A stretch of DNA of 64,000 nucleotides from Rasiella rasia (GCF_011044175.1 NZ_CP049057.1:2557501-2621500), one strand, 5' to 3'; positions 43,512 to 54,173 are shown, numbered from the stretch's first letter. A program made the numbers and translations. The notes: a model not told the origin generated them from the letters alone.

Positions 43512-45029
43512 TTAATGGCCGTTTAGTCGAAGTAATTCCTCTAGATAATCTCTGCAATTAGATAAACGAGGTACTTTGTGCTGCCCGCCTAATTTGTTCT
43601 TGTCTTTTAACCAATCGTAAAATAATCGCTCACGGGCGCAATGAATAGTTGGTGCATTTAGTGTAGTGTTGTTTGAGCGTTTTGCTTCGTAGTCGCTATT
43701 TACTTCCTGCAATGCTTGGTCTAATATTTTTGAGAAAGATCCAAAATCTTTGGGCGGAGTTTTAAACTCAATCATCCATTCATGAGCACCTTTTTCTCTG
43801 CCTTCCATAAAAATAGGCGCTGCCGTATAGTCTACTATTTCTGTAGCAGTAAGTTCAGACGCTTTCCGTAGTGCAGTTTCAGCATTTTCTATAATGAGTT
43901 CTTCTCCAAAAACATTAATATGATGTTTTGTGCGCCCTGTAACCTTTATACGGTGCGGATTTGTTGAGGTAAACCTTACCGTGTCGCCAATTTTATAACG
44001 CCACAAACCTGCATTGGTCGTAATTACAATAGCATAATTTTTACCTTCTTCTACTTCGGCTAACGGAATAATTTTTTCTGAAACCGTACCATATTGGTCC
44101 ATTGGAATAAACTCATAGAATATACCATAATCAAGCATTAACAAAAGTTCTTTATTGGCATTGCGATCTTGAATGGCAAAGAAGCCTTCCGAAGCATTAT
44201 ATATTTCATAATAACGAAACGTGTCCTTCGGTAAAATTTTATTGTACTGCTCAATATAAGGGTCGAAACTTACGCCTCCGTGAAAGTAAACTTCTAGGTT
44301 GGGCCAAATATCAAATAAATTGTCTTTACCTGTAGTTTCGAGTACATTATTTAGCAATACCAACATCCAAGAGGGTACACCCGCTAAACTAGTTACATTT
44401 TCTCTTATCGTCTCATTAACGATAGCCTGCATCTTGGTTTCCCAATTAGCCATTAAAGAAATTTCATTCTTTGGGGTGCTACTATATTCGGCCCAAAAAG
44501 GCATATTGTCTATTAGTATGGCAGATAAATCTCCATAAACAGTGCCATTTTCTTGATAGAGTTCTTTACTTCCTCCAAGACGTAGTCCCTTGCCAACAAA
44601 CAACTGAGAATGAGGGTTATTGTTTAAATACATGCACAGCAAATCTTTACTTGCAGCATAATGACAATGCTCTAAAGACTCCTGACTAACAGGTATAAAT
44701 TTACTTTTGGCGTTGGTGGTACCGCTCGATTTGGCAAACCATTTAATAGGAGAGGGCCAGAATATATTAGATTCTCCTTTACGTGCACGTTCAATGCGAT
44801 CTTGATTATCTTCATAGCAAGTAACAGGAACTCTGTAGGCAAATTCTGCATACGATTTTATAGAGTTAAAGTCGTATTGCCTACCAATCTCCGTGTTTTT
44901 TGCATGATCAATTAAATGCTGAAGTAGTTCTTCTTGCACATCTATAGGGTATTTCAAGAACAGTTCAATTTGGTGAAACCGCTTCTTCAAAAACCAAGAG
45001 GCAATAGAATTTACAATCGGGATTGGCAT
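43512..45029 (-). CDS. GH3 auxin-responsive-promoter family protein (acyl-adenylate-forming type)
   Basis: This 505-residue protein belongs to the bacterial branch of the GH3 family, which is related to adenylate-forming enzymes; plant members link amino acids to hormones. Recognisable blocks are SSGTTNAKSKFIPVS (phosphate-binding motif), YNASEGFFAIQD and LWRYKIGDTVRF. Bacterial GH3 proteins have few defined substrates, so no reaction is assigned. It stands alone between two convergent or divergent neighbours, with no partner enzyme. Confidence 0.88.
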   Translation of the reverse strand: MPIPIVNSIASWFLKKRFHQIELFLKYPIDVQEELLQHLIDHAKNTEIGRQYDFNSIKSYAEFAYRVPVTCYEDNQDRIERARKGESNIFWPSPIKWFAKSSGTTNAKSKFIPVSQESLEHCHYAASKDLLCMYLNNNPHSQLFVGKGLRLGGSKELYQENGTVYGDLSAILIDNMPFWAEYSSTPKNEISLMANWETKMQAIVNETIRENVTSLAGVPSWMLVLLNNVLETTGKDNLFDIWPNLEVYFHGGVSFDPYIEQYNKILPKDTFRYYEIYNASEGFFAIQDRNANKELLLMLDYGIFYEFIPMDQYGTVSEKIIPLAEVEEGKNYAIVITTNAGLWRYKIGDTVRFTSTNPHRIKVTGRTKHHINVFGEELIIENAETALRKASELTATEIVDYTAAPIFMEGREKGAHEWMIEFKTPPKDFGSFSKILDQALQEVNSDYEAKRSNNTTLNAPTIHCARERLFYDWLKDKNKLGGQHKVPRLSNCRDYLEELLRLNGH

Positions 45030-45132
45030 ATTTTTCTGCTATCTTTATGCAATAAAAATAATACTTTTTTCTGGTAGGGAATTTCAGTTATATTCCATTT
45101 CCAAAAATAACAACTTACATCCTTTAAAACGA

Positions 45133-45927
45133 ATGCAGTACGAAGGCGTATTAACTAAGATGCAAACTGAAAATGGGGCTCCAATTCAGTACTATCTGGT
45201 ATTTAAAACAGATTTCTTACACGTAAACCAATTATTAGACAAAAATATAACGATTACGTTTCTACGCTATGAGTGTTTAAACTGTGGTTTGGAAAAGAAA
45301 ATTTACAGACAAGGATTTTGTTACGATTGCTTTTATGAAATCCCACAGGCTGCAGATTGGATAATGCGTCCAGAATTAAGTACAGCACATCTAGATAAAG
45401 AAGACCGTGATTTGGAATATGAGAAAAAGGTGCAATTACAACCACATATTGTTTATCTAGCAAATAGCAGTAATGTAAAAGTTGGCGTTACGCGAAAAAC
45501 TCAAGTACCTACTCGATGGATTGATCAAGGTGCGCATGAAGCCATTGAAATTGTAGAAGTTCCTAATAGATATCTGGCTGGGATTACCGAGGTAGCGTTA
45601 AAAGAGCATGTAGGTGATAAAACCAATTGGCGCACCATGCTTAAAAATGAAGTGCAAGATGCCGATTTAGTTACCTGGCGAGAAAAACTAAAACCATTTA
45701 TTCCTGAAGAGGCTATTCCTTATTTTATAGAAAACAACACCGAAACACATCTTGAGTTTCCGGTACTGAAATACCCCGTGAAGCTGAAAAGTTTAAACCT
45801 AGATAAAACGCCAACTTATAACGGCGTTTTAAAAGGAATTAAAGGTCAATACCTAATTTTTGAAGACGATACAGTCTTTAATGTTCGAAGTAACGAGGGG
45901 TATGTAGTGGCTATTTCAGTTAGTTAA
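45133..45927 (+). CDS. DUF2797 domain-containing protein
   Basis: This 264-residue protein has a four-Cys zinc-binding motif at about residues 53-73 (CLNCGLEKKIYRQGFCYDC) and a central block PHIVYLANSSNVKVGVTRKTQ--TRWIDQGA that looks like a GIY-YIG-type fold (about residues 108-140). The family is uncharacterised. A nuclease-like or nucleic-acid-binding role is possible but only inferred. It overlaps the convergent AsmA gene by eight bases at the 3' end. Confidence 0.85.
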   Translation: MQYEGVLTKMQTENGAPIQYYLVFKTDFLHVNQLLDKNITITFLRYECLNCGLEKKIYRQGFCYDCFYEIPQAADWIMRPELSTAHLDKEDRDLEYEKKVQLQPHIVYLANSSNVKVGVTRKTQVPTRWIDQGAHEAIEIVEVPNRYLAGITEVALKEHVGDKTNWRTMLKNEVQDADLVTWREKLKPFIPEEAIPYFIENNTETHLEFPVLKYPVKLKSLNLDKTPTYNGVLKGIKGQYLIFEDDTVFNVRSNEGYVVAISVS

Positions 45928-48538
45928 TACTGTCTTTCTTTTTCTTGCCAAACAAGCCACCAAAGATATCTTTTACAACTTCTGTAGTGCTAGGCTGAGA
46001 CCCTTGTCCGGTTGAGGTAGAGTCTTTAGGGGTGCTACCGCCGCCAATAAGGTCTTTAATAATGTTGACTCCTTGGTCCTTAATATCTTCCTTCTGTTTG
46101 TCTATTAATTTTTTGGTCAATGTAGTTACCGCCGCCTTTGTATCTACCGTAATTTGCGGATTTGTTATGTTTCCACGAACTCCTATTGGTAAAGCAACTG
46201 TTGTGTTTTCAGCATCTGCAGGGTCTAATTTTGCCAAGAGCTTTTGTACGTCCCCACCTAAATACTTTGCTGGCACATCCATATTTAAGTTGTAGCTAAT
46301 GCTCTTATCTAATCCATGACTCCCGGCTATAGTTACATCTATTCCCTTAACATCAAACGTGAAGGGTTGTACTTCAATTTTACCATTGTTAAATTTAAGC
46401 ACAGTGCTAACATCGCGCAGGCTTAGTTTGTCAATATTTAGAAACTTCACCTGTTCTCCTAATTTTGAGAGTAGTGGTGTTTTGCTTTTGTCTACTTCGG
46501 CAGTAATTATTTGCGCCAAGGCATCTCCAGCTAAGGTTGAAATGTTAGGTGTTAAGTCATTATTTAAGTTTCCGTTGAGCTTAATTCTTGTGTTAATATC
46601 ACCTTCTAAAGCTTTGGCAATAGGAGCCAAAAAACTCATGATTTTTAACTGCTGAAAAGAGCTGCCTATGTCAATACTTTTTAAATCAAGATCCATAGCA
46701 AACGTAGGAGTAGTTCCTTTTGTAGAGACATTTCCTGAAACTGCAATGTCTCCACCCAATAATGAGGAAGTTACATTGCTAAGACTTGCCGTCTCATTTT
46801 TAATTGCAACACTTCCTTTTGCATTGTCTAAGATGAGATCGTCGTAAATAATTTTATTGGCAGTAAAATTTAAAGTCGCATCTAAGAAATCTGGAACTTG
46901 TATCCTACTTTCCTTAATAGAACTGTTAGTACTCTTGGTTGCACCCGACGCAGTTTCTGTAGATTCTTCTGAAGTAAAGTCGTTTAAATTGAAGGTGTTA
47001 GACTGTATATTAAAAACTCCTTTTAAATCCTGCTTCGCCATAATCCACGGAATCAAATTTTGAATATTACCAGTGGCGTTTATATCACTTCCACCTGTTG
47101 ATGCAGTCATTTCGTTTAACTGAATATTTCCGGGAGACATAGTCACAGCTGCATTACCGATATTTATGGGGTTTTTAAACGCCGCGTCGCTGTAGGTAAA
47201 ATCTTGCAATCGGGCTGTTCCGTTTGTTTTTATGTTTTGGTACTGTTCGTTTTCAACAGAGGCCATATCAAAGTTTGTGGTAACATCTGCTGTAAAAATG
47301 CCACGTAAAGGTTGTTCAAGTTCAATAGGCAGAACTTGGTCTATGTGCTCCAAATTAAGAGTTCCTTTTATAGCTAAATTGACCAAGGCATTCTCGGTTA
47401 AATTTCTAATGCTTCCGTTAGCTGCAAATAGCTCTTCGTCTATTCTAAAAGTTAGATTTCCTATGGTAAGATACGTGTCTTTTACAAGACCAGTTTCGTT
47501 TTTAAGATCGGCATTAATTGTAATATTTCTAACGGTTTTAGGTAGATCTGGATATTTAAATGAGGCATTGCTACTTCTCACTTTTATATCCATAGTAGGA
47601 ATTCTTTCTTCGTCTACAATGCCTTTTAGTGCTCCATCTATACTGAAATTACCTGTAGTTTCAACCCCATCTAATTCTTTTACATAGGTTTTAGGTATTA
47701 CTGCTAAGAAGTTTTTAAAATCTGAAGAAGGCGTCTTAAAGGTGAGGTCTACTTCGTTATTTGTTTCATTTATTTGCACAAAACCGTTAAACGTAAGGGG
47801 TAATTCATTGATTTTTGCTTCATTTTCAAGGAAGGTATACTTCTGGTTTTCTAAATCTAATTGAAAATTGGCATCTAGGGATATACTATTTTTATTCAAA
47901 TAATCTATGTCGCCCAATCTAAGTGAAACAAGTGCATTGGTCTGTGTCTCTAAATTTGAAGTTTCCAAAGAAAAATCGCCAGTTCCTTCGTGATGTAGGT
48001 TGGATACAAAGAGATATGTTTTTGAGACGTCATCTGTGTAGTTTAAACGGGTGTTATTGATTTCATATCGTTTTAAATCGAATACAAATCCTGTTTCTTC
48101 AGTTGACGTATGTTCAGCTTCAAAATTAGTATCGTCTTTTATGGCAATGTCGTAATTAGCCCGTGCTAAGCTATCTATTTTTATATTGATGAGGCCCTTA
48201 TCTAATTGCAATCCGTCTACAGCAATCGGGTCATTTCCGCTTTTAAACAACTGGGTAATTCCCATATTAATTTTTAGCTGTTCTCCACTAGCTAACGTAT
48301 CGCCTTTAAAGGGAGCTCGGTTAATTACTGTAAAGTTTTCAATCACCACCGCTGCCTTCGGAAAGCTCTTAAATAAGCTTATGTCCATAGATTTCCAAGT
48401 TACTTCGGCGTTCAGATTTTTATTGATGTTCTTTTTCAGTAAATCTTCAAAAGTACCCTTAAAAAGAAATGGCGTAAGCAAAAGAAGTAGGAGTATAATT
48501 CCTAAAGAGATGCCCAGTATTTTAAATAGTTTTTTCAT
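45920..48538 (-). CDS. AsmA-family envelope protein
   Basis: This 872-residue protein has one N-terminal membrane helix (about 5-27) and a long beta-rich body typical of the AsmA/TamB/VPS13-like bridge proteins thought to move phospholipids between the inner and outer membrane. The N-terminal AsmA domain block LKKNINKNLNAEVTWKS and the C-terminal DUF3971/AsmA_2-like repeats around 560-800 are visible. The tail is Gly/Ser/Lys-rich. The stop overlaps the DUF2797 gene by eight bases. Confidence 0.88.
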   Translation of the reverse strand: MKKLFKILGISLGIILLLLLLTPFLFKGTFEDLLKKNINKNLNAEVTWKSMDISLFKSFPKAAVVIENFTVINRAPFKGDTLASGEQLKINMGITQLFKSGNDPIAVDGLQLDKGLINIKIDSLARANYDIAIKDDTNFEAEHTSTEETGFVFDLKRYEINNTRLNYTDDVSKTYLFVSNLHHEGTGDFSLETSNLETQTNALVSLRLGDIDYLNKNSISLDANFQLDLENQKYTFLENEAKINELPLTFNGFVQINETNNEVDLTFKTPSSDFKNFLAVIPKTYVKELDGVETTGNFSIDGALKGIVDEERIPTMDIKVRSSNASFKYPDLPKTVRNITINADLKNETGLVKDTYLTIGNLTFRIDEELFAANGSIRNLTENALVNLAIKGTLNLEHIDQVLPIELEQPLRGIFTADVTTNFDMASVENEQYQNIKTNGTARLQDFTYSDAAFKNPINIGNAAVTMSPGNIQLNEMTASTGGSDINATGNIQNLIPWIMAKQDLKGVFNIQSNTFNLNDFTSEESTETASGATKSTNSSIKESRIQVPDFLDATLNFTANKIIYDDLILDNAKGSVAIKNETASLSNVTSSLLGGDIAVSGNVSTKGTTPTFAMDLDLKSIDIGSSFQQLKIMSFLAPIAKALEGDINTRIKLNGNLNNDLTPNISTLAGDALAQIITAEVDKSKTPLLSKLGEQVKFLNIDKLSLRDVSTVLKFNNGKIEVQPFTFDVKGIDVTIAGSHGLDKSISYNLNMDVPAKYLGGDVQKLLAKLDPADAENTTVALPIGVRGNITNPQITVDTKAAVTTLTKKLIDKQKEDIKDQGVNIIKDLIGGGSTPKDSTSTGQGSQPSTTEVVKDIFGGLFGKKKKDSIN

Positions 48539-48574
48539 AATATTTTGAAATGTCCGTGGTAACGAACTTATTTT

Positions 48575-49276
48575 TTATTCTTCTAGTTGTAGTTCTTTAC
48601 CTACGCTTAAATTAAATCTTTTTCTAAACCCATAGACCGCGAGATATAGAAAGGGTGTGTCTAATGCCGCCACTAGTACCTTAAATAGAAACCCGCTTAA
48701 CAAAAGAGCGCCAAACCGAGGCCATTCAATTTTTCCGAAACTACAGAGAAGTATGAGTACGGCAAACGTATCTACAAACTGCGATAAAAACGTGGAAAAA
48801 TTATTGCGTAACCACAAATGCTTACCATTGGTAACACGCTTCCAAAAATGGAAGAGCTGTATGTCTATATACTGTGCCAATAAGTATGCCACCATTGAAG
48901 CAAAAACGGCTATGGCGGTAGCGCCAAATACTTTGCTAAATAACGGGTCGTTAATTGGGCTCCACGCTGTTGCCGGCACCATGTCTGCTACAAACACAAT
49001 CAGCAATGAGAAAAATGATGCGAAGATACCTGCCGTTACTACTTGATTAGCCTTCTTTTTACCGTACACTTCGCTAATAATATCGGTAATTAGAAATGTA
49101 ATAGGATATGGTAAGATACCAACAGAAATTTCAAAAGTATAGAGTCCGAAAAAATCCCAAGAAAAAAATTTCTGAAATATCAGGTTACTCACAACCAAAG
49201 ATGAAATAAATAACGCGCCTAGTATGAAGTAGATGCGTTGCGCTAGTAAGCGATCTTTAACAGGTAATCGTTTCAA
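48575..49276 (-). CDS. Queuosine precursor transporter (YhhQ/VUT family)
   Basis: This 233-residue membrane protein has about six helices and the family blocks GILPYPITFLITDIISEVYGKKKAN and LRNNFSTFLSQFVDTFAVLIL. YhhQ proteins import 7-cyano-7-deazaguanine or related queuosine precursors. No ATG is near the front; the TTG at 49276 fits because a -7 element (TATCTTTG, 49303-49296) lies about 20 bases upstream. The divergent folK-dNK gene starts almost at the same place. Confidence 0.92.
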   Translation of the reverse strand: MKRLPVKDRLLAQRIYFILGALFISSLVVSNLIFQKFFSWDFFGLYTFEISVGILPYPITFLITDIISEVYGKKKANQVVTAGIFASFFSLLIVFVADMVPATAWSPINDPLFSKVFGATAIAVFASMVAYLLAQYIDIQLFHFWKRVTNGKHLWLRNNFSTFLSQFVDTFAVLILLCSFGKIEWPRFGALLLSGFLFKVLVAALDTPFLYLAVYGFRKRFNLSVGKELQLEE

Positions 49277-49295
49277 TTGTCTGTTCTTTATATCA

Positions 49296-49319
49296 CAAAG
49301 ATAATGGTCAGTATTTTTG
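49296..49319. promoter_or_regulatory. Overlapping divergent -7 elements
   Basis: On the minus strand TATCTTTG (49303-49296) serves the YhhQ-type gene; on the plus strand TATTTTTG (49312-49319) points at folK-dNK. Neither has a clear TTG at -33. They are only eight bases apart, so the two promoters probably compete. Confidence 0.5.
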
Positions 49320-50485
49320 TTTTCCTTAATTTCGTCTTAAAACCAAACTACACTAGTATCAAGCAGTACAACGACATATACCTCTCTTTAGGAAGCAATT
49401 TAGGCAACCGTTTTCAGTATTTGCAGGAGGCGGTAAATGCAATTTTCGAGGAGTTGGGTGCCATTCATAAAATTTCATCTGTATACGAAACACCAGCCTT
49501 GGGTTTTGAGGGTGATGCCTTTCTAAATTGTGTGCTCTGGGTACGCTCTTTACGCTCAGCTAAAAAGGCCCTAACTATCGTTCAAAAGATTGAAAAAGCC
49601 ATGGGCAGAGTGCGAAGTTCAACTTCAGAATATACATCTCGCACAATTGATATAGATATATTGCTTTATAACGATGATATAATGAATGACAAGACATTGG
49701 TTGTGCCTCATCCTCATATTTCCGATCGTAAATTTGTGTTACAACCATTGGCAGAGGTGAATAGTTTAATTGTACACCCGGTATTGCGTCATAACGTTAT
49801 AAAAATGTTGTCTCAAACTACAGATACTAGTGAACTTACAAAATTATCTAAGTGGTTGCGTAACCCAAGGCAAGATTATGATATCTCTAAACTGAATTAC
49901 ATTGCCATCGAGGGAAATATTGGAGCAGGAAAAACAAGTCTTGCAACAAAAATGGCAACCGATTTTAATGCAAAACTGATTTTAGAGCGCTTTAAAGACA
50001 ATCCGTTTTTACCGAAATTTTACGAAGATCAAAGTAGGTATGCTTTTCCGTTAGAAATGTCTTTTTTGGCAGATCGCTATCAGCAATTACTAGAAGACAT
50101 TACGCAATTCGATTTGTTTAAAGACTGTGTTATAGCCGATTACGACGCCTACAAATCGCTTATTTTTGCAAAGGTGACCCTGGCAGACGAGGAGTTTAAC
50201 CTCTATAAAAAATTATTTAACCTGATGCACAAAGAGCTGCCAAAGCCAGATGTGTATGTGTATTTATATCAAAATACAGAGCGGCTACTAGAAAACATTC
50301 AGAAACGAGGTAGAAGCTATGAAAAGGGTATCGAGCCAGAATATCTAAAGCAGATTAATGAGGGCTATTTCGACTTTATAAAAACACAACCCCAGGAGCG
50401 AGTTAAAATTATAGATGTTTCAGAAATAGATTTTGTAAAAAACAGAAAGGATTATCTCGCCTTGTTAAAACAATTACTTGCCTAG
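49304..50485 (+). CDS. folK: Bifunctional FolK (HPPK) and deoxynucleoside kinase fusion
   Basis: The N-terminal part (about residues 23-150 from this ATG) is hydroxymethyldihydropterin pyrophosphokinase of folate synthesis, with YLSLGSNLGNR, VYETPALGFEGDAFLN and RTIDIDILLYND. The C-terminal part (about 195-393) is a deoxynucleoside kinase with P-loop IEGNIGAGKTSLA, ERF-DNPFLP-FY and RGR-YE. This fusion is usual in Bacteroidota. The start is uncertain: the ATG at 49304 adds a hydrophobic stretch and lies upstream of a -7 element, whereas homology begins only near 49358 (IKQYNDIYLSLGS). It overlaps the convergent methyltransferase by 12 bases. Confidence 0.9.
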   Translation: MVSIFVFLNFVLKPNYTSIKQYNDIYLSLGSNLGNRFQYLQEAVNAIFEELGAIHKISSVYETPALGFEGDAFLNCVLWVRSLRSAKKALTIVQKIEKAMGRVRSSTSEYTSRTIDIDILLYNDDIMNDKTLVVPHPHISDRKFVLQPLAEVNSLIVHPVLRHNVIKMLSQTTDTSELTKLSKWLRNPRQDYDISKLNYIAIEGNIGAGKTSLATKMATDFNAKLILERFKDNPFLPKFYEDQSRYAFPLEMSFLADRYQQLLEDITQFDLFKDCVIADYDAYKSLIFAKVTLADEEFNLYKKLFNLMHKELPKPDVYVYLYQNTERLLENIQKRGRSYEKGIEPEYLKQINEGYFDFIKTQPQERVKIIDVSEIDFVKNRKDYLALLKQLLA

Positions 50486-51019
50486 ACTAGAGAGCTTACA
50501 AAATAAATCCCAAATCACAACCCCGCAACTCACCGAAATATTGAGCGAATGTTTTGTGCCGTATTGCGGAATTTCAATGACAGCATCGCTTGAAGACACT
50601 ACAGTTTGCTGTACACCCTTCACTTCGTTGCCAAAGATAACTGCGTATTTTAAGGCTTTCTGAACTGTAAAATCCTGTAGCTGTATGGCTACTTCAGCTT
50701 GCTCTATACTGGCCACAAAAACGCCTTCAGATTTTAATTTTTCGACTACCGCTTCCGTGCTTTCTGTATATTCCCATGTTACGCTATCTGTAGCGCCCAA
50801 TGCTGTTTTGTGAATGTCTTTATGTGGAGGTTTTGCTGTGATTCCGCAGAGATATACTTTTTCAATTAAAAACGCATCTGCCGTACGAAACACCGAGCCA
50901 ATATTATTAAGACTTCTAATGTTGTCTAAAACAATAATAAGTGGTGTTTTTTCTGAAACTTTAAAAGCTTCAGGGCTTATTCTGTCTAATTCGCTGTTTT
51001 TTAATTTGCGGTATTTCAT
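50474..51019 (-). CDS. SpoU/TrmH-family RNA 2'-O-methyltransferase
   Basis: This 181-residue SPOUT enzyme would use S-adenosylmethionine to methylate a ribose in tRNA or rRNA. The three family motifs are clear: motif 1 LDNIRSLNNIGSVFRTADAF, motif 2 AVIFGNEVKGV, motif 3 IPQYGTKHSLNISVSCGVVIWD. It lacks the extra N-terminal domain of RlmB, so it is closer to TrmL/TrmH types; the exact target is undecided. The 3' end overlaps the folK-dNK gene by 12 bases. Confidence 0.9.
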   Translation of the reverse strand: MKYRKLKNSELDRISPEAFKVSEKTPLIIVLDNIRSLNNIGSVFRTADAFLIEKVYLCGITAKPPHKDIHKTALGATDSVTWEYTESTEAVVEKLKSEGVFVASIEQAEVAIQLQDFTVQKALKYAVIFGNEVKGVQQTVVSSSDAVIEIPQYGTKHSLNISVSCGVVIWDLFCKLSSLGK

Positions 51020-51275
51020 AAGGCGTAAAGATACATTGATTATGATGTTGAGACAAGTAGTGCCTGTGTATACCTCACATTTAATTTGAGAAAGAACAGG
51101 GTCTAGATGTACATTACTTTATAGCCTAGCCATTCGTGCTTTAAGGTTGTTATAGCTAAGATTTTCTTGGCGAGCACATGTAAAGTTGTTAATAAAAGCC
51201 AACAACTTCATTGAAAAGAAATTTCAATAAAGGAGGAGAATTCTGTATTTTTATTGGTCAAAATTAAAAAATTAG

Positions 51276-53918
51276 ATGGCGAAGAAAACCACCCCGTTAA
51301 TGCAGCAATACAATACTATTAAGGCGAAATATCCAGACGCCTTATTGTTGTTTCGCGTAGGTGATTTTTACGAAACATTTGCCTCAGATGCGGTTAAAGC
51401 AGCAGGAATTTTGAATATTACATTAACCGCAAGAAATAATGGAGGTGATAAAACTGAATTGGCCGGCTTTCCGCATCATAGTTTAAACACATATCTTCCA
51501 AAGTTGGTCATGGCTGGTTGTCGTGTAGCAATTTGCGACCAGCTTGAAGATCCTAAGCAAACAAAGACCATTGTTAAAAGGGGGGTTACAGAATTGGTAA
51601 CGCCTGGAGTGGCACTAAACGACGATATTCTAAAAAGCAAGTCGAATAATTTTTTAGCGGCTATTCATTTTCCTTCAAAAAATAAGGGAGGAAAAAACAG
51701 CAAAGATTGCGTTGGGGTTGCATTTTTAGATGTTTCTACTGGTGAGTTTTTAACTTCGGAAGGCCCCTTAGAATACATCGACAAATTATTACAGAATTTT
51801 AACCCAAGTGAAGTGCTCTTCAGCAAGCAAAAACGCAAGCAATTTAATGAAGCCTTTGGAGATTCATTTCATACGTTTTATCTTGAAGATTGGGTGTTTC
51901 AGCCAGCATACACTACAGAAACGTTACAAAAGCACTTTAACACAAAAAACTTGAAAGGTTTTGGTGTGGCGCATTTAGAAGCAGGTACCGTTGCAGCAGG
52001 TGTAGCCTTGCATTATTTAGGTGAAACGCAACACAAAAAACTAGAGCATATTACCAAATTGGCACGTATTGCTGAAGATGAATATGTCTGGATGGATCGT
52101 TTTACCATCCGAAACCTAGAATTATACTATAGCAACCAACAAAATGCAGTTACGTTACTCGATGTAATTGATAAGACTATAAGTCCGATGGGGGGAAGGA
52201 TGCTTAAACGATGGATGGCACTACCCTTAAAAAACACCGAGAAAATTACGCGTAGACACGAGGTGGTTAGTTTTTTAATAGATCAACCAGCTATTCTAGA
52301 ACACCTGCAGCAACACACTAAAAAAATGGGCGATTTAGAACGCCTTATTTCAAAAACGGCTACCGGCAAAATTAGTCCGCGTGAGGTAGTTCAGTTAAAG
52401 AATTCACTAGAAGCAGTGGTGCCTGTCAAACAAATGGCACTTACTTCTAAAAACGAGTCGCTGCAAATTATTGGAGAACAACTTAACGATTGCGAGTTAT
52501 TGCGCACCAAGATAAAAGAAAGCTTGTTTGAAGAAGCTCCTGTAGCAATAGGCAAGGGCAGTGCAATTGCGCAGGGAGTTTCCGAAGAACTAGACGAATT
52601 ACGCGCTATTGCCACTGGAGGAAAAGATTACCTAGATGCCATGCTAAAGCGCGAAAGCGATCGAACGGGTATAACCTCTTTGAAAATTGCCTCAAATAAT
52701 GTATTCGGGTATTATATAGAGGTACGTAACACACATAAAGATAAGGTGCCAGAAGAGTGGATTCGTAAACAAACACTGGTAAGTGCAGAGCGTTATATTA
52801 CTGAAGAATTAAAAGAATACGAAACTAAAATTCTTGGGGCTGAAGAAAAAATACTAGCACTAGAACAATTGCTTTTTACCAAGCTAGTAAGTTTTATGCT
52901 TCAGTTTATTTCACCAGTACAACAAACAGCGGCTTTGATAGCAGAGTTAGATTGCTTGTCGTCTTTTGCAACCCATGCTAAACAATGCAATTATACAAGA
53001 CCGTTACTCGATGAAACATTCGATTTAGATATAAAAGAAGGACGTCATCCTGTTATTGAACAGCAACTACCTCCCGATAGTCCGTTTATTGCTAACGACG
53101 TGTTTTTAGATCGAGACAACCAGCAAATGATTATGATTACGGGACCAAACATGAGTGGTAAATCTGCAATTTTACGTCAGACAGCCCTCATTGTTCTGCT
53201 TGCCCAGATGGGAAGTTTTGTGCCGGCAGGCGCTGTACGCATGGGCTGTGTCGATAAAATATTTACTAGGGTAGGAGCTAGCGATAATATTTCTATGGGC
53301 GAAAGTACCTTTATGGTAGAGATGAATGAAACCGCGAGTATTTTAAATAATATCTCTGAACGAAGCTTGGTTTTGCTAGATGAAATTGGACGTGGTACAA
53401 GTACCTATGATGGTATTTCTATTGCTTGGGCAATTAGTGAATATCTACATGAACACCCTAGTAAGGCAAAAACTTTATTTGCAACGCACTACCACGAGCT
53501 TAATGAAATGACCGAAACGTTTGACCGCATAAAAAACTATAATGTTTCAGTAAAAGAACTAAAAGACAATGTTTTGTTTCTGCGGAAATTGGTCCCAGGT
53601 GGTTCACACCACAGCTTCGGAATACATGTTGCCAAGATGGCGGGTATGCCTAAAGTAGTGTTACAGCGTGCCAATAAAATTTTAAAACGTTTAGAGAAAA
53701 GTCATTCTTCCGAAGAACTGTCAGATAAAATGAAGAAAATTTCAGAAGAAGAAATGCAATTAAGTTTCTTTAATCTTGATGACCCATTGCTTGTTGAAAT
53801 AAGAGATGAAATTTTAGAAACAGATATTGATACCCTTACGCCAGTTGAGGCACTAATGAAACTCAACGAAATTAAGCGTATGTTGCAGCGAAGTGCTTCG
53901 GTGAAGTTTAAGAAGTAA
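51276..53918 (+). CDS. mutS: DNA mismatch repair protein MutS
   Basis: MutS recognises mismatches and recruits MutL. The 880-residue product has the mismatch-binding N-domain with the Phe-X-Glu motif in RVGDFYETF (about 28-36), connector and lever domains, and the C-terminal ATPase with Walker [14 protein letters not shown] (about 623) and Walker [20 protein letters not shown]. Length is standard for MutS1. Although an AAAGGAGG sequence lies at about 51230, it is too far from the ATG to serve as a ribosome-binding site. It is monocistronic. Confidence 0.97.
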   Translation: MAKKTTPLMQQYNTIKAKYPDALLLFRVGDFYETFASDAVKAAGILNITLTARNNGGDKTELAGFPHHSLNTYLPKLVMAGCRVAICDQLEDPKQTKTIVKRGVTELVTPGVALNDDILKSKSNNFLAAIHFPSKNKGGKNSKDCVGVAFLDVSTGEFLTSEGPLEYIDKLLQNFNPSEVLFSKQKRKQFNEAFGDSFHTFYLEDWVFQPAYTTETLQKHFNTKNLKGFGVAHLEAGTVAAGVALHYLGETQHKKLEHITKLARIAEDEYVWMDRFTIRNLELYYSNQQNAVTLLDVIDKTISPMGGRMLKRWMALPLKNTEKITRRHEVVSFLIDQPAILEHLQQHTKKMGDLERLISKTATGKISPREVVQLKNSLEAVVPVKQMALTSKNESLQIIGEQLNDCELLRTKIKESLFEEAPVAIGKGSAIAQGVSEELDELRAIATGGKDYLDAMLKRESDRTGITSLKIASNNVFGYYIEVRNTHKDKVPEEWIRKQTLVSAERYITEELKEYETKILGAEEKILALEQLLFTKLVSFMLQFISPVQQTAALIAELDCLSSFATHAKQCNYTRPLLDETFDLDIKEGRHPVIEQQLPPDSPFIANDVFLDRDNQQMIMITGPNMSGKSAILRQTALIVLLAQMGSFVPAGAVRMGCVDKIFTRVGASDNISMGESTFMVEMNETASILNNISERSLVLLDEIGRGTSTYDGISIAWAISEYLHEHPSKAKTLFATHYHELNEMTETFDRIKNYNVSVKELKDNVLFLRKLVPGGSHHSFGIHVAKMAGMPKVVLQRANKILKRLEKSHSSEELSDKMKKISEEEMQLSFFNLDDPLLVEIRDEILETDIDTLTPVEALMKLNEIKRMLQRSASVKFKK

Positions 53919-53926
53919 TATGTTTT

Positions 53927-54003
53927 GGGCGTTACCCGCGAAATGCGGGTCGGGTCTTACGCTACAATCTGCTACGCAGGATTTTCACTGCAACCCCTAA
54001 CGC
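53927..54003. repeat. Structured REP-like element
   Basis: This 77-base piece begins GGGCGTTAC and ends CCCTAACGC, which are inverted copies. Inside are a hairpin CCCGC-GAAAT-GCGGG and a second palindromic part AATC-TGC-TAC-GCA-GGATT. It is more GC-rich than its surroundings. It resembles dispersed elements I recall between flavobacterial genes, but no second copy was seen in this window. Confidence 0.5.
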
Positions 54004-54143
54004 GATGTTATTAAATGCAACGTCTTTAATTTGGCTTCTTCTCATCATAACAGAAGACGGAACTTACTCGTTGAACTCGCGAGTCTTGTAGCATCATGTT
54101 GTTCCTCATTTAATCGAAGCGAGGTTCATTTTTCATAAAAACA

Positions 54144-54173
54144 AAAAAACCGAATCTCTCGATTCGGTTTTTT
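54144..54173. terminator. Bidirectional terminator between mutS and tRNA-Leu
   Basis: AAAAAACCGAAT (54144-54155) pairs perfectly with ATTCGGTTTTTT (54162-54173) around CTCTCG. It separates mutS from the minus-strand tRNA genes. Confidence 0.85.

Noticed and set aside
51225-51240. Shine-Dalgarno-like AAAGGAGG before mutS
   Set aside because: It lies about 40 bases from the ATG, too far to act, and flavobacteria rarely use such sites.
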